Shown here in pieces: positions 35,018 to 43,061 of a stretch of 64,000 nucleotides of DNA. Below the pieces are notes generated by a model. It made no database searches. It was not told the origin of the DNA and saw only the letters and a list, made by a program, of their open reading frames with translations. Each line of letters starts with the position of its first letter. The stretch's first letter is position 1. The translations under genes and the position numbers were made by a program. This stretch comes from Halalkalicoccus jeotgali B3 (lineage in GTDB: Archaea > Halobacteriota > Halobacteria > Halobacteriales > Halalkalicoccaceae): assembly GCF_000196895.1 (NCBI RefSeq), contig NC_014299.1, positions 124,001 through 188,000 on the forward strand, given 5' to 3'.

Positions 35018-35368
35018 TTACTGCTCCTTGGATGGCATACCTGTCAACCACCATTTAGCGCGTGTCATAATTCCTGCTTGAGCACGTTGCTTCTGAAGTG
35101 ATTGCTCGTCTTCTACGACTTTGACTAGTTCATTGGATGCATCTATCTTCTCAGTGGTTGCAATCAGTTTAGATTGAAGCTCATCGATTCGTGCTTCAGC
35201 ATGATTCAACTCTGATTCAAGCTGCTCCGTCTGTGATTCACACTGAATCGCTCGATCAAAAATACGTCTAATAGCCTCTGCATCACTAATATCGCTATCT
35301 GCCTTTGATTGTACTTCATTAATATACTCGATATGTTCTGCTCGGACTTGTGGAGTGATTCGCTTCAT
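35018..35368 (-). CDS. RHH-like plus coiled-coil plasmid protein
   Basis: 116 residues. Residues 1-40 (MKRITPQVRAEHIEYINEVQ, then ISDAEAIRRIFDRAI) look like a ribbon-helix-helix DNA-binding unit. Residues about 45-95 form a coiled coil (QTEQLESELNHAEARIDELQ) and the tail is basic (ARAKWWL-type). Such proteins act as copy-number or partition regulators on plasmids; here the role is unknown. It is transcribed away from the stem-loop region before the rep-like gene. Confidence 0.55.
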   Translation of the reverse strand: MKRITPQVRAEHIEYINEVQSKADSDISDAEAIRRIFDRAIQCESQTEQLESELNHAEARIDELQSKLIATTEKIDASNELVKVVEDEQSLQKQRAQAGIMTRAKWWLTGMPSKEQ

Positions 35369-35921
35369 GATGCAGTATGAATCGTTAATGGATCATAGAG
35401 GTACGTCAGCCAACCGTCAGACATTCATTCGCTATCTGTCACTGACCTTTATAAGCAAGGTGTGTGAGGTCATACGCAAAGCTACGGAACACGAAAAAGG
35501 CCGGAAGGGGCCAGACCTAATACATCTCCCCTTTCTGGCTGGCATGGCATAACTGTTTGCCTGTCTCGTTAGCCCGTGGCTCATCAGATGGCCATGACAG
35601 CAATTCCCAATGCTGCAGAGAGACACGCGGTCGGTGCGACCTTCTTCAGCATGGATGCTGCACCGGAGGCGCAGCTGATAGAAGACGAGATTACGTTAGA
35701 TACGCGAGGCTGTGCAGGTAGTTCGATCGAACGGCGCTGGGAGCCCCCTCTTGAGACGGGGTCCAGGCTCCCATCAGCGCCGAAACACGCACAATCGAAG
35801 GCTGGCACCTTCGATGCGAGGCCTTGGGCCTCTACCTGGGTATTGGACGTCCGGGTTCATGGGTCTTTCTCGTCGCGGTGCGGTGCCCGGCCCGTCCGGC
35901 CGTGATCGGACGACCGGAACG
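35369..35921. other. Non-coding stem-loop region upstream of the rep-like operon
   Basis: About 550 bp with no convincing gene. GGCGCTG-GGAGCC (35733-35745) pairs with GGCTCCCATCAGCGCC (35766-35781) with a 3-nt bulge, and ATCGAAGG (35794-35801) pairs with CCTTCGAT (35808-35815). The two hairpins lie 13 nt apart, about 110 bp before the operon. They could be part of a replication origin or a structured RNA controlling rep expression. Confidence 0.45.
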
Positions 35922-36029
35922 ATGACGACTGACAGCATCACCAAACCAGACCACGACTCGGAGTTCGTACGCGCAACTGCCCTCTCGCGATTTGACCCGC
36001 GACAGAGCACGCTCACGGAGGCGATCTAA
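35922..36029 (+). CDS. 35-residue leader protein of the rep-like operon
   Basis: MTTDSITKPDHDSEFVRATA, then LSRFDPRQSTLTEAI and TAA. The stop overlaps the next ATG (TAATG), and the next stop overlaps the following start, so three genes are chained. Too short for a family call, but the coupling supports it as real. Confidence 0.5.
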   Translation: MTTDSITKPDHDSEFVRATALSRFDPRQSTLTEAI

Positions 36030-36157
36030 TGGCTCAATGCGAGGGCGGCGGCCACGTCACAGCCCTATTCGTCCGAGTGTTCGGGGTATCGGGCGCGATC
36101 GCTGGCTGTTTCGAGTGTTCTGACCGCCAGACGGTTCGGAGTGGGTTCGATGAGTGA
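36029..36157 (+). CDS. 42-residue cysteine/histidine mini-protein
   Basis: MAQCEGGGHVTALFVRVFGV then SGAIAGCFECSDRQTVRSGF. C4, H9, C27 and C30 could bind one zinc ion in a small ribbon-like knuckle. It overlaps both neighbours (TAATG before, ATGAGTGA after), so it is coupled to the rep-like gene. Function unknown. Confidence 0.5.
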   Translation: MAQCEGGGHVTALFVRVFGVSGAIAGCFECSDRQTVRSGFDE

Positions 36158-37793
36158 GTCACGTTTCCTGCTTGAGACGGCTGTGGACGAATTTGGTGGG
36201 AACCTGATTTACACCGGAAACGACCTCCTCCCGCACTTCGCACTCGACAAGGCGGTTAAGGACGCCGACGGATCGGCCCGCGCCCGGTTCGACAGGGGCG
36301 ACGAAACGTGGGTAGCCACACTCTCCTATCAGGAATCGGGGCTTGCACCGCGCGATCACCCGGACTATCGCCTCCAGACGGTTCGCGAGCACCGGATTAC
36401 CGTCAAACCAGTAGAGGACCAGGCCGGGAAACGTCGGGCGCGCTTCCATGTCGCGCCACGCTGGCCGGATATGCGAACGACAGACGGAGATTCAATCTCG
36501 ACACCCGATATTGTAGGCGTGAACGTTCGCGCTCAGGGTGCCAAACTCGACTTTGGGGAGTATCCTGAACTCCTCCGAGGGGGGGCCGAAGCCCTAGACA
36601 TCAATCCGGCGTACTTCACGGGCGAGCACTCCTACTCAAATATCTACGAGGCCGAAACGTACGTTCGGGTCAATCGGTCCAAGTCGGGCCGTGTGTTCGG
36701 GCGCGGGTCCGTCATGGAACGAATCTTTGAGTTGGCCGCCGAATCGGGCAAATACCGAAAACTCGTCGAGGACGATACGGGCGGAGACGGGTTCATGCAC
36801 ATGGCGGCGTTCCGGCCTGAGACGGCAGGTGCGCTCATCTCGGGCCACGAATACGGTAAGCGGATCAAACACTACCTGCTCAAGAATCCGCCTGAGGACC
36901 CGTCAGACCCGTTGTATCACCCAAAGGTGTGTATGCTGTTCAAGAAGTCGCTCAATACGTCTACGGTCCCGTGGTCGGACAAGGCGGGGCTTCGACGGGA
37001 GTTAGACGAGCAGCTGCTAAATCTCTTGAGTTGGGCTGGCCTGCCGACCCGTCCGAACGAATCGAGCGACACCTACGTTCCCGATGGATACTTTGAGGAC
37101 ACGGACACGATTCGGCCGACGATCTCCCTGATAGACGACCCGACACCGGACATCAAGCGAGAGCAAGGGACGGCCGTAATCAAGGCGCTTGCTGGCCTTG
37201 GGACAGGAAACCCGGACCTCAACAACTCGGACGCCGAAGCCTTGCAGGTCATGGCCGACGGGGGACAGGTCCAAGACGTCACCTCACTGGCCGAGGCGAT
37301 CGGCCGTTCGCGCCGGACGGTCTACCGGATCGTCGACCGTCTCTCGGACCTCTTAACGCTCGAGAACGGGGCCGTCGCCTTCGGGTCGGACTATCTGGCC
37401 TCGCAGGCCCGCCACGGGCTCAGACACGCCCGTGAGGCCTTCGAGAACGACGGCAAGGGTTCGGGCGAATCGAGCGCATGGTCGGCGTGGTGCGCCGAAT
37501 ACGGGCCTGAGGTTTCTGACCGGTTTCCTGACGCCGACATTACCCGGGTCAAACTCGAGTTTGGTGAGATACCCGACGAGGCCGACATGGAGGAGATGCT
37601 GAAAGAAGGGCTAACGGCGTGGATCCGTTCAGGCCGTGATAAAGTCGAGTACGTAGCAGGCCGTGCCTTCTGGCGTCAGAACGGAGAGGGGCTATCCACA
37701 TCGGACACGCCCGGCAGTCGGGCCGGTGGTATGCCAGATACTGTCCCGTCCCGGTCAACGACGACCGGATCAGATCTCAAATCCGTCAGATAG
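36150..37793 (+). CDS. DUF7845-like protein, candidate plasmid replication protein
   Basis: 547 residues from ATG 36150 (overlapping the mini-protein stop). It opens FLLETAVDEFGGNLIYTGND, a DUF7845-type N-terminus as I recall it. A long domain with HVAPRWPDM and GEHSYSNIYEAETYVRVNRS follows. A helix-turn-helix lies at about 380-405 (DVTSLAEAIGRSRRTVYRIV), and the C-terminus is acidic. It is the largest protein of the unit and the only one that could be a replication initiator. No HUH, RepH or primase motif is visible, so replication is inferred from context only. Confidence 0.55.
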   Translation: MSESRFLLETAVDEFGGNLIYTGNDLLPHFALDKAVKDADGSARARFDRGDETWVATLSYQESGLAPRDHPDYRLQTVREHRITVKPVEDQAGKRRARFHVAPRWPDMRTTDGDSISTPDIVGVNVRAQGAKLDFGEYPELLRGGAEALDINPAYFTGEHSYSNIYEAETYVRVNRSKSGRVFGRGSVMERIFELAAESGKYRKLVEDDTGGDGFMHMAAFRPETAGALISGHEYGKRIKHYLLKNPPEDPSDPLYHPKVCMLFKKSLNTSTVPWSDKAGLRRELDEQLLNLLSWAGLPTRPNESSDTYVPDGYFEDTDTIRPTISLIDDPTPDIKREQGTAVIKALAGLGTGNPDLNNSDAEALQVMADGGQVQDVTSLAEAIGRSRRTVYRIVDRLSDLLTLENGAVAFGSDYLASQARHGLRHAREAFENDGKGSGESSAWSAWCAEYGPEVSDRFPDADITRVKLEFGEIPDEADMEEMLKEGLTAWIRSGRDKVEYVAGRAFWRQNGEGLSTSDTPGSRAGGMPDTVPSRSTTTGSDLKSVR

Positions 37794-38173
37794 CGCGGCG
37801 TTCCTGAGTGGCAACACTATCCACCGTCCCGTTTTCGGCTTGATTTTCGTCGTCTGAGGCTCCGTTTCGGGTGGAATTTTTCGCGCGTTTCTGCGAAGGT
37901 GGCGGTGGTATTTTGATTGAGTGCCCTTAGGCACGCCTCCTAAGAGAATATTGACACCCCCTGTCGAAACCGGACTAACCCCACACTGTGAGGCGGTGCG
38001 GTTCATCCTGCTGCGGTGGGGGGGAAGCGGGGCTGGTATCTTATCTCGCACTTCTCCAAACGGAGTAGAAGCATTTCCGATTAGCCGTCATGCGTCTGAG
38101 GGCCATCCGCCGATTACCGTTCTTTCTCTGAAGGAGACAGCTTTATGGCGCACGTGGACGTACATGTATGTGT
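37794..38173. other. Spacer after the rep-like gene
   Basis: About 380 bp with no gene seen. It holds a hairpin GTGCC-CTTA-GGCAC (37921-37934) and an AT-rich patch (about 37900-37955). This could be a terminator or part of an origin. A TATA-like GCTTTATGG precedes vapB at about 38139. Confidence 0.4.
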
Positions 38174-38407
38174 ATGGCTACAAAGACACTCACGATCACC
38201 GAGGACGCCTATGAGCGCCTGAAAGCGCACAAGCGCGGTGACGAGAGCTTCAGCGATGTAGTAAACCGGCTCTCGAAGTCACGAGACAACCCGAAAAAGG
38301 CGCGAGGGCTTTGGGATGACATCGACGCAGGGCAGGACCACAAAGAGAAACACCAGCAACTTGGCGAGGAGATTGACGACCACTACGATGAGATGTTTGG
38401 ACAATAG
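38174..38407 (+). CDS. vapB: VapB-type antitoxin
   Basis: 77 residues from ATG 38174. The N-terminal strand-helix-helix TKTLTITEDAYERLKAHKRG, then SFSDVVNRL, is a ribbon-helix-helix DNA-binding unit of the VapB/DUF217 type common in haloarchaea. The acidic, disordered C-terminal part (GLWDDIDAG onward) would wrap around the toxin. Its last codons overlap the vapC start by 20 bp. Confidence 0.85.
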   Translation: MATKTLTITEDAYERLKAHKRGDESFSDVVNRLSKSRDNPKKARGLWDDIDAGQDHKEKHQQLGEEIDDHYDEMFGQ

Positions 38408-38786
38408 CGTCCTAAGCGACTATCTTCGCTCGGACAACCCCCGCCACGAACAGGCGGCCACAGTAATCGAGTCCTATGATGGAGCGTGGTATCTCCCGAT
38501 GCCAGTGTTGTGGGAGGCTCTGCGATACGGAGCACAGGCCTCCCGAAAACCCGGTGTTACCAAAACTGAGGCAGCGCTAAATTGGGCCGATCCCCTTCCG
38601 GTAACGGCAGGTGCGGTCACTGAGGCAGCCATGATCGAGGCTGAACTCCTCGACCAGGGCACGCCGATCAATGCAGTGGACATGCTAATAGCAGGGATTG
38701 TCCGTGAAGCAGGCGCGACGATCGTTACCCGCGATAGTGACTTCAACCGTATTGAGGGCCTCCAAGTCACCAATATTGACGAGTAG
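38388..38786 (+). CDS. vapC: VapC toxin, PIN-domain ribonuclease
   Basis: 132 residues from ATG 38388 inside the vapB gene. The PIN-domain acidic residues are visible: D5 in RCLDNSVLSDYL, E43 in MPVLWEALRYG, D98 in NAVDMLIAGI, and D116/D118 in IVTRDSDFNRI. They chelate Mg/Mn for cleavage of RNA, often tRNA. With VapB it forms a classical toxin-antitoxin module. Confidence 0.9.
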   Translation: MRCLDNSVLSDYLRSDNPRHEQAATVIESYDGAWYLPMPVLWEALRYGAQASRKPGVTKTEAALNWADPLPVTAGAVTEAAMIEAELLDQGTPINAVDMLIAGIVREAGATIVTRDSDFNRIEGLQVTNIDE

Positions 38787-38799
38787 GCTCTATCGCTGG

Positions 38800-38962
38800 C
38801 TACTCGTCGCCGTCGTCGCTCTCCTCGCTCTCGTCGTCCTCCGATCCAACGGTGATTTTGTGTAGTACTCGTTTTCGTACACCTCGACACAGTTCCGTTG
38901 TCTGGCGTCTCGATCGTTCCCGAGTACGCCGAGTTCTTTCAGTCGGCGAGTGACTGTTTACC
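38800..38962 (-). pseudogene. Winged-helix remnant, C-terminal
   Basis: The minus strand contains TVTRRLKELGVLGNDRDARQ, then RNCVEVYENEYYTK in one frame. The tail ITVGSEDDESEESDDGDE and stop are in another; a single missing A in the run near 38860 would join them. The pattern is the recognition helix and wing of a MarR-type protein. The N-terminus is gone. Confidence 0.4.
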
Positions 38963-38979
38963 TTATCCTGCCAGCCCCG

Positions 38980-38998
38980 ACGGCCCCAAAGGGGCCGT
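38980..38998. terminator. Perfect GC hairpin
   Basis: ACGGCCCC-AAA-GGGGCCGT, an 8-bp GC-rich stem with a 3-nt loop, sits between the converging wHTH remnant and the DUF4177 gene. It has no long T-run. A terminator or protein-binding site is possible. Confidence 0.45.
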
Positions 38999-39074
38999 GA
39001 GGCTCCCGCGGTGGAGGAGGGGAGAAACAAACTAATAGGCAAGTTCAAGTGCTCACCATAAGCAATAGCTCTCA

Positions 39075-39278
39075 ATGTCCGCAAGCGACGACTACGAATA
39101 CAAGATGATCCAGCCGTCGACTGGTCTATTAGGAATTAAGACAGAAAACACGGAAAAGAAAGTCAACAGACTTGCTAAAGACGGCTGGGAACTTGACGAG
39201 GTAATCGAGAACTGGTTTTGGGGAGATAATCTCATCTTCAAACGCCCTCGGTCAAGTGGGAACGCAAACGTAGACTAG
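39075..39278 (+). CDS. DUF4177-like small protein
   Basis: 67 residues: YEYKMIQPSTGLLGIKTENT, then KVNRLAKDGWELDEVIENWF and NLIFKRPRS. The strand-helix-strand form with a GWEL motif and a closing LIFKRP is the signature of DUF4177 proteins, whose function is unknown. It heads a run of tiny membrane-protein genes. Confidence 0.75.
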   Translation: MSASDDYEYKMIQPSTGLLGIKTENTEKKVNRLAKDGWELDEVIENWFWGDNLIFKRPRSSGNANVD

Positions 39279-39291
39279 CCGTTCGAACCAC

Positions 39292-39477
39292 ATGGTGATA
39301 AAACCGATTTTGGATATGGGCCAGCAATCGGCTATTGCTACGCTGTTGCTATTTGGGTTCGGTGTCGTATTTCTATTGATTGGCGGGTTTGTCGGTTTTC
39401 AACTGGATACGGTCACTGCTGGCTACGGGCGTCAGCGTGTGGCTTTCATGTGTATCTTTCTATGGCATTTGGTCTAG
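39292..39477 (+). CDS. Small membrane protein (two helices)
   Basis: 61 residues. One helix is clear (TLLLFGFGVVFLLIGGFVGF) and a second, weaker one lies at the end (VAFMCIFLWHLV). It starts 14 bases after the DUF4177 gene, in the same direction. Family unknown. Confidence 0.45.
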   Translation: MVIKPILDMGQQSAIATLLLFGFGVVFLLIGGFVGFQLDTVTAGYGRQRVAFMCIFLWHLV

Positions 39478-39633
39478 CATTTTCTACGTAGCCTGCGTCA
39501 GATAATGACCACCCCCGTCAGTAGTCACTTGCTTACTGACAGAGGGCTCTGACAGAGTTGATTGCAGCAGCGAGGCCTAGAGCACCAGTCACGGCACCCA
39601 AACAGATATATCAGCGGTCGTCGTTCAGAGCGC

Positions 39634-39861
39634 ATGAATCCCATCGTATGGGCGAAATCCAAAGGTCCCGCGTATGTCGGATTAGAGATCACAGCAACGA
39701 TTTGCATTGTTCTCTTAATCTCGTTTACTGTGGTGAAAATCAACAACCCCTCTTACCAACCTACTATTGATTCATCGCTTATTGCCGTTGCCGCGATCTT
39801 CTTCGCAATTGTCGGTATGCAATTCGACAAATCCAACCGCGATAGTAGTAGTAGTCTGTAG
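39634..39861 (+). CDS. Small two-helix membrane protein
   Basis: 75 residues from ATG 39634: GLEITATICIVLLISFTVVK and SSLIAVAAIFFAIVGMQFDK are hydrophobic helices, followed by a polar tail. Its form resembles other tiny membrane proteins of this block. No function known. Confidence 0.45.
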   Translation: MNPIVWAKSKGPAYVGLEITATICIVLLISFTVVKINNPSYQPTIDSSLIAVAAIFFAIVGMQFDKSNRDSSSSL

Positions 39862-40024
39862 CCACCTGGTTGCTGACCCGGGGTGTCGCTCCGGTGTAAT
39901 TAGCATGCTACTGAGCGTGTCATAGAATCGGTCACGTGACCTTTGAAATCCGTAGTGAACGGTAGATATAGACCGTTCACACCCATTAACTGGGTTTATC
40001 CCGCTAGAAATCCAAAGACATCAT

Positions 40025-40195
40025 ATGTCTGACGAAGAGGACGATCAAATAGATTCGAATAAGATGGGTCTAGGGATTGCGTTCGGACCTCTAATGGGAG
40101 TCGTTCTTGGGCTTGTACTGAATGATATCGGGATAGGTATTGCGATTGGGATGAGTCTCGGTACCATTTTCGGTGTAGTGTGGGGCCTAACGTAG
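40025..40195 (+). CDS. 56-residue glycine-rich membrane protein
   Basis: MSDEEDDQIDSNKMGLGIAF, then PLMGVVLGLVLNDIGIGIAI and GMSLGTIFGVVWGLT. Small residues at i, i+4 positions give glycine-zipper helices that usually pack as oligomers in membranes. It is preceded by an AT-rich stretch (GGTAGATATAGACC near 39960) and a good ATATG start. Confidence 0.5.
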   Translation: MSDEEDDQIDSNKMGLGIAFGPLMGVVLGLVLNDIGIGIAIGMSLGTIFGVVWGLT

Positions 40196-40449
40196 TTTAC
40201 TGCCACGTGCGAACGTGAACAGCTGACCCTGTACTTACAGGTATATGTGCCGGCTGATTCAAGCAGAACAAGTTGAAACCAACGCTCTGAGTGTCTTTCT
40301 ATGACACGCTCTGCTACTCTCAATAGACCGCTCTTGTTGACAGGGGTATTCTGAATTAAACGGCGTGGGGCTACTAACAGTCTGTCAGTAAGCAAGTGGC
40401 TACTTGTATGGAGAGATAGAGATAAGCCACTGGCACGATCAGCAATAAC

Positions 40450-40659
40450 ATGGTTTCAAAGCCTACACAACAGACACTAGGCACTGCTTGGATGATAGTC
40501 ATCCTCGGCATTTCGACATTCCTGATAATACTCGCCTCCAGCGGCGACGGAGCCGTTTGGGGAATGCTTGGAGTGATTGTCGGAACCGCCTGTGCGCTGC
40601 TCGGATTATACATTGGGCACACTGAGAGTGGCGATCCAGCCTGTGCGTGTCGAAGTTAG
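40450..40659 (+). CDS. Small two-helix membrane protein
   Basis: 69 residues: TAWMIVILGISTFLIILASS and WGMLGVIVGTACALLGLYIG are two membrane helices around a charged turn (GDG). The C-terminus has two cysteines (CAC). It continues the block of tiny membrane proteins. Function unknown. Confidence 0.5.
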   Translation: MVSKPTQQTLGTAWMIVILGISTFLIILASSGDGAVWGMLGVIVGTACALLGLYIGHTESGDPACACRS

Positions 40660-40712
40660 GGAACAACCGCGCCGCCCTGTAACGAAGGGAGTGACTGCTG
40701 ACAGGGAGTGAG

Positions 40713-41132
40713 CTATACAGATTCCGTATTCGCGGTGTCGAATTGCTCGCGTTTGCTGTAGAGATACACCGCAACGAACGCGGGTACGACGACTCCCAAA
40801 AGTGTTACCGGTTCAGGTGTCTGTACCACCGCGATAAGGCTACTGATCGCTGCACCAGTATAGAGGACGAACCCCCACGTCCATGCCCAAGATCGCCCGA
40901 TCCACAACCCGGCAGCGACGACGAGCAAGCCGACACCCACAACGAATACGAAGGCAACGACGAGGAGGGATGCAGTAGTCCCATCTGTGAGACTGGGGTT
41001 CGTAGCGATTTCAAGAGCGGCGATGGCTAGCACGAATGCGGCGACTCCGAAGATGGCCGCGAGGATTTTGACTCCTATCGAAGGTTTTCTAGAAGACCCG
41101 ACCGTGTCTGCCCATCGACTTATCATACCCAT
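40713..41132 (-). CDS. Four-helix membrane protein (DUF7144-like)
   Basis: 139 residues (ATG 41132 or 41126). Four helices are visible at about 20-42, 55-75, 80-98 and 105-125. LWIGRSWAWTWGFVLYTGAA in the third fits DUF7144-type small haloarchaeal membrane proteins, although the match is by eye. Convergent with the previous gene. Confidence 0.5.
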   Translation of the reverse strand: MGMISRWADTVGSSRKPSIGVKILAAIFGVAAFVLAIAALEIATNPSLTDGTTASLLVVAFVFVVGVGLLVVAAGLWIGRSWAWTWGFVLYTGAAISSLIAVVQTPEPVTLLGVVVPAFVAVYLYSKREQFDTANTESV

Positions 41133-41549
41133 ACCGAATCTAGTGTTCGGTCGTCACATAGTTATTTCGCGGAGTGCTGGAGGAGCGGGAACCCGACCGT
41201 CAAATGAGCCATGCACTTCGGCGTTCACCCCCGTATCCCGCCAGCGCGCCGCGGTTTGGCGCGCGTCGGCAGGGGCCGGGTATGGGTCCGGTCCCGGCCG
41301 GGTCGGCATGACTTATGATAGAGGCAAGGAAGGATTCGGCCACGTTGACCCACCAAGGCGACGATAGACCGCGGTTAAGCACCCATGTTTAAGTGTCTAG
41401 CCGTATATAAAATATATGGAAGCGGCGATGACCACCGACCTGCGCACTCGGTGCGAGCATCGGCGCGATTCGTCGTCAAGTCATAGCTGGGGGGTTCGAC
41501 ACCCCTCTGCGGGTTTCAAATACACAATCATAATCAGACAATCATAATC
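41133..41549. promoter_or_regulatory. Promoter and long structured leader of the eleven-gene operon
   Basis: A strong TATA box (GTATATAAAATATATGG, about 41403-41419) would start transcription near 41440, leaving a leader of about 110 nt. The leader has a stem-loop AGGGGTGTCGAACC-type arm (GGGGG-TTCGACA-CCCCT, about 41490-41507) shaped like a tRNA T-arm. Just before the ATG are two copies of CAATCATAATC (about 41525 and 41540). Upstream, GGGTCCGGTCCCGGCC and relatives near 41280-41310 are GC-rich inverted repeats. Confidence 0.5.
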
Positions 41550-42134
41550 ATGAGTAGCAACACAAGCGAGCGGTTGGCACAGACGGTCGATTTGGTCGGC
41601 AAGGACCTCGAGGACCTGACGGTTGCGGAGTTTGCAAAGGCGCTTGAAGCGGCCGGATTCGTCCGAGCGGGCGAGGGCGAGGGAGACGAATCGGTGGAGG
41701 CAGCGGCACGCCGGGTCGTCATGCAGGACACCGACGCCGCTCAGGACACACTCGCGAAGTACGGGACTGGCGTGGACGACAACGGCCTCAAAACCACCGG
41801 GGAAATGACGGCCGAATCCCGTCGCCGACAGGCCGAGATCGCGGCGACCGAGGCCGAGTCACGGTCTGGCGACCCGCTCGAAGCGTTCGGGACTGGTGTC
41901 GATAACAACGGCCTCGAGGAGTTGACGGCCAACGAGATTCCGGCCGAACTCGACGCCGACACCGCGAGCGACGCCCATCCGTATCAGCATGGCCCGGCCG
42001 ACGCCTCCGAGGACGACCCCAACCCCCTCGTTGAGGAGTACGGCACGGGCGTCCAGGGGGACCACTCGCGGGCTGACGAGGAACGGACCAAACTCGCCAA
42101 AGCAATTGCTCGCGAACTGAGCAAGCGGGAGTGA
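41550..42134 (+). CDS. Acidic protein with three GTGV repeats
   Basis: 194 residues, first gene of the small-gene operon. (Y/F)GTGV occurs at residues 71-75, 113-117 and 164-168, each followed by an acidic D/N-rich or Q-rich segment and a helix. The N-terminal part (DLVGKDLEDLTVAEFAKALE) is helical. I do not know this family. The repeats may bind a partner in several copies. Confidence 0.6.
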   Translation: MSSNTSERLAQTVDLVGKDLEDLTVAEFAKALEAAGFVRAGEGEGDESVEAAARRVVMQDTDAAQDTLAKYGTGVDDNGLKTTGEMTAESRRRQAEIAATEAESRSGDPLEAFGTGVDNNGLEELTANEIPAELDADTASDAHPYQHGPADASEDDPNPLVEEYGTGVQGDHSRADEERTKLAKAIARELSKRE

Positions 42135-42138
42135 GTTC

Positions 42139-42372
42139 ATGCGCTCACCTCGAGATCTCACGTCTCGCGTCTCGGACCTGGAGGGGGGCACCGGCCCCGA
42201 AAACCTCCCGGCGGCGGGGATAATCGTCCTCCTCTCGACGGCGAAGGCGGGCGGCTCACTCCTCTGGGAGGACAAAGAGCGGGGCATCATCCTCGTGGAT
42301 GGCGAGCCTCACAAGGTCACGGACAACGCAGTCGAGAAGTTGGATCTAGACCCGTCGATAAGCCGCGGATAA
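42139..42372 (+). CDS. Small protein with LxxRVxxLE N-terminus (operon gene 2)
   Basis: 77 residues. The opening MRSPRDLTSRVSDLEGG carries the LxxRVxxLE motif shared with three later operon proteins. The rest (NLPAAGIIVLLSTAKAGGSL, then EDKERGIILVDGEPHKVT) looks like a small beta domain. Starts 4 bases after the first gene. No function known. Confidence 0.55.
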   Translation: MRSPRDLTSRVSDLEGGTGPENLPAAGIIVLLSTAKAGGSLLWEDKERGIILVDGEPHKVTDNAVEKLDLDPSISRG

Positions 42373-42383
42373 TCTCACCACTC

Positions 42384-42455
42384 ATGCACGCTATAACCAC
42401 CGACATTGCCGAGACCGGGCGGGAAGTACGCCAACCCATGGGGGGTTCGGTATGA
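42384..42455 (+). CDS. 23-residue peptide ORF (operon gene 3)
   Basis: MHAITTDIAETGREVRQPMG and three more residues, then TGA overlapping the next ATG. Its position, 11 bases after gene 2 and overlapping gene 4, argues that it is translated, perhaps mainly to couple ribosomes to gene 4. It could also be a chance frame. Confidence 0.35.
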   Translation: MHAITTDIAETGREVRQPMGGSV

Positions 42456-42718
42456 GCGCGGATTCGCCGCCGACACCAGAGACCGACGGGCCGGACATCC
42501 CGGACCGCGCGGAAGTGATTTCCCTCCTCGAGGACGGCATATCAGAGGCCCACCGGAAGGTGACTGCCGGGCGGGTTCGCGACGCCGAGAACGAAAAGGT
42601 CCGTCAGGGGTGGATTCGCCAGCTGGCATACGCATGCGGACAGTATCGTCAGTTGAAAAAGGACCAGGACCTCGAGGAACTGGCCGAGCGGGTTGAGCAA
42701 CTGGAGGAGCGCCAATGA
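42452..42718 (+). CDS. Helical protein with C-terminal LAERVEQLE (operon gene 4)
   Basis: 88 residues. An acidic N-terminus precedes helices (DRAEVISLLEDGISEAHRKV; AENEKVRQGWIRQLAYACGQ; YRQLKKDQDLEELAERVEQL). The last one contains the LxxRVxxLE-type heptad that other genes of this operon carry at their N-termini. The layout resembles small phage or plasmid DNA-packaging or assembly proteins, but no match is certain. Confidence 0.55.
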   Translation: MSADSPPTPETDGPDIPDRAEVISLLEDGISEAHRKVTAGRVRDAENEKVRQGWIRQLAYACGQYRQLKKDQDLEELAERVEQLEERQ

Positions 42719-42879
42719 CTCGACAGGGGCTCGCGAATCGGATTGAGTCACTGGAGGCCGAGCGTCCGGGTGACGGGACAGTAATCGAACTCCGGGATAC
42801 GGTGGTCGCGACGCCGTGGGAACCGACGGAAGGCGAGGCCCCGGAACCGGGGGTTACTGAGGAGCGGATCGAACTATGA
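42715..42879 (+). CDS. 54-residue protein with LANRIESLE N-terminus (operon gene 5)
   Basis: MTRQGLANRIESLEAERPGD, then TVIELRDTVVATPWEPTEGE and an acidic tail. ATGA overlaps on both sides. The N-terminal 13 residues are clearly related to those of genes 6 and 7 (MTRxxLxxRVxxLE), while the rest differs. Confidence 0.6.
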   Translation: MTRQGLANRIESLEAERPGDGTVIELRDTVVATPWEPTEGEAPEPGVTEERIEL

Positions 42880-43061
42880 CTCGGCGTTCGCTCGAGGACC
42901 GAGTTGACTCGCTCGAATCGGGCCGGTCGGGTGGCTCGCTCGGCATTGAGTTCAACCACGTCTTAGTCATGTCTCGCGAGCGTGCCGAGCGCGAAGGCCG
43001 GGAGATACTCGGTGTGGCCGATACGCCCGGCGACGCCGAACATGTCAGGGTCGAGCCATGA
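42876..43061 (+). CDS. 61-residue protein with LEDRVDSLE N-terminus (operon gene 6)
   Basis: MTRRSLEDRVDSLESGRSGG, then a domain IEFNHVLVMSRERAEREGRE ending VADTPGDAEHVRVEP. The central strand-helix pattern differs from its neighbours although the N-terminus is shared. ATGA overlaps link it to genes 5 and 7. Confidence 0.6.
   Translation: MTRRSLEDRVDSLESGRSGGSLGIEFNHVLVMSRERAEREGREILGVADTPGDAEHVRVEP

Noticed and set aside
41440-41525. Possible tRNA around GGGGGTTCGACACCCCT
   Set aside because: A T-arm fits and CTGCGGG could be a 3' acceptor arm, but no matching CCCGCAG 5' arm, D-arm or anticodon arm is found upstream.
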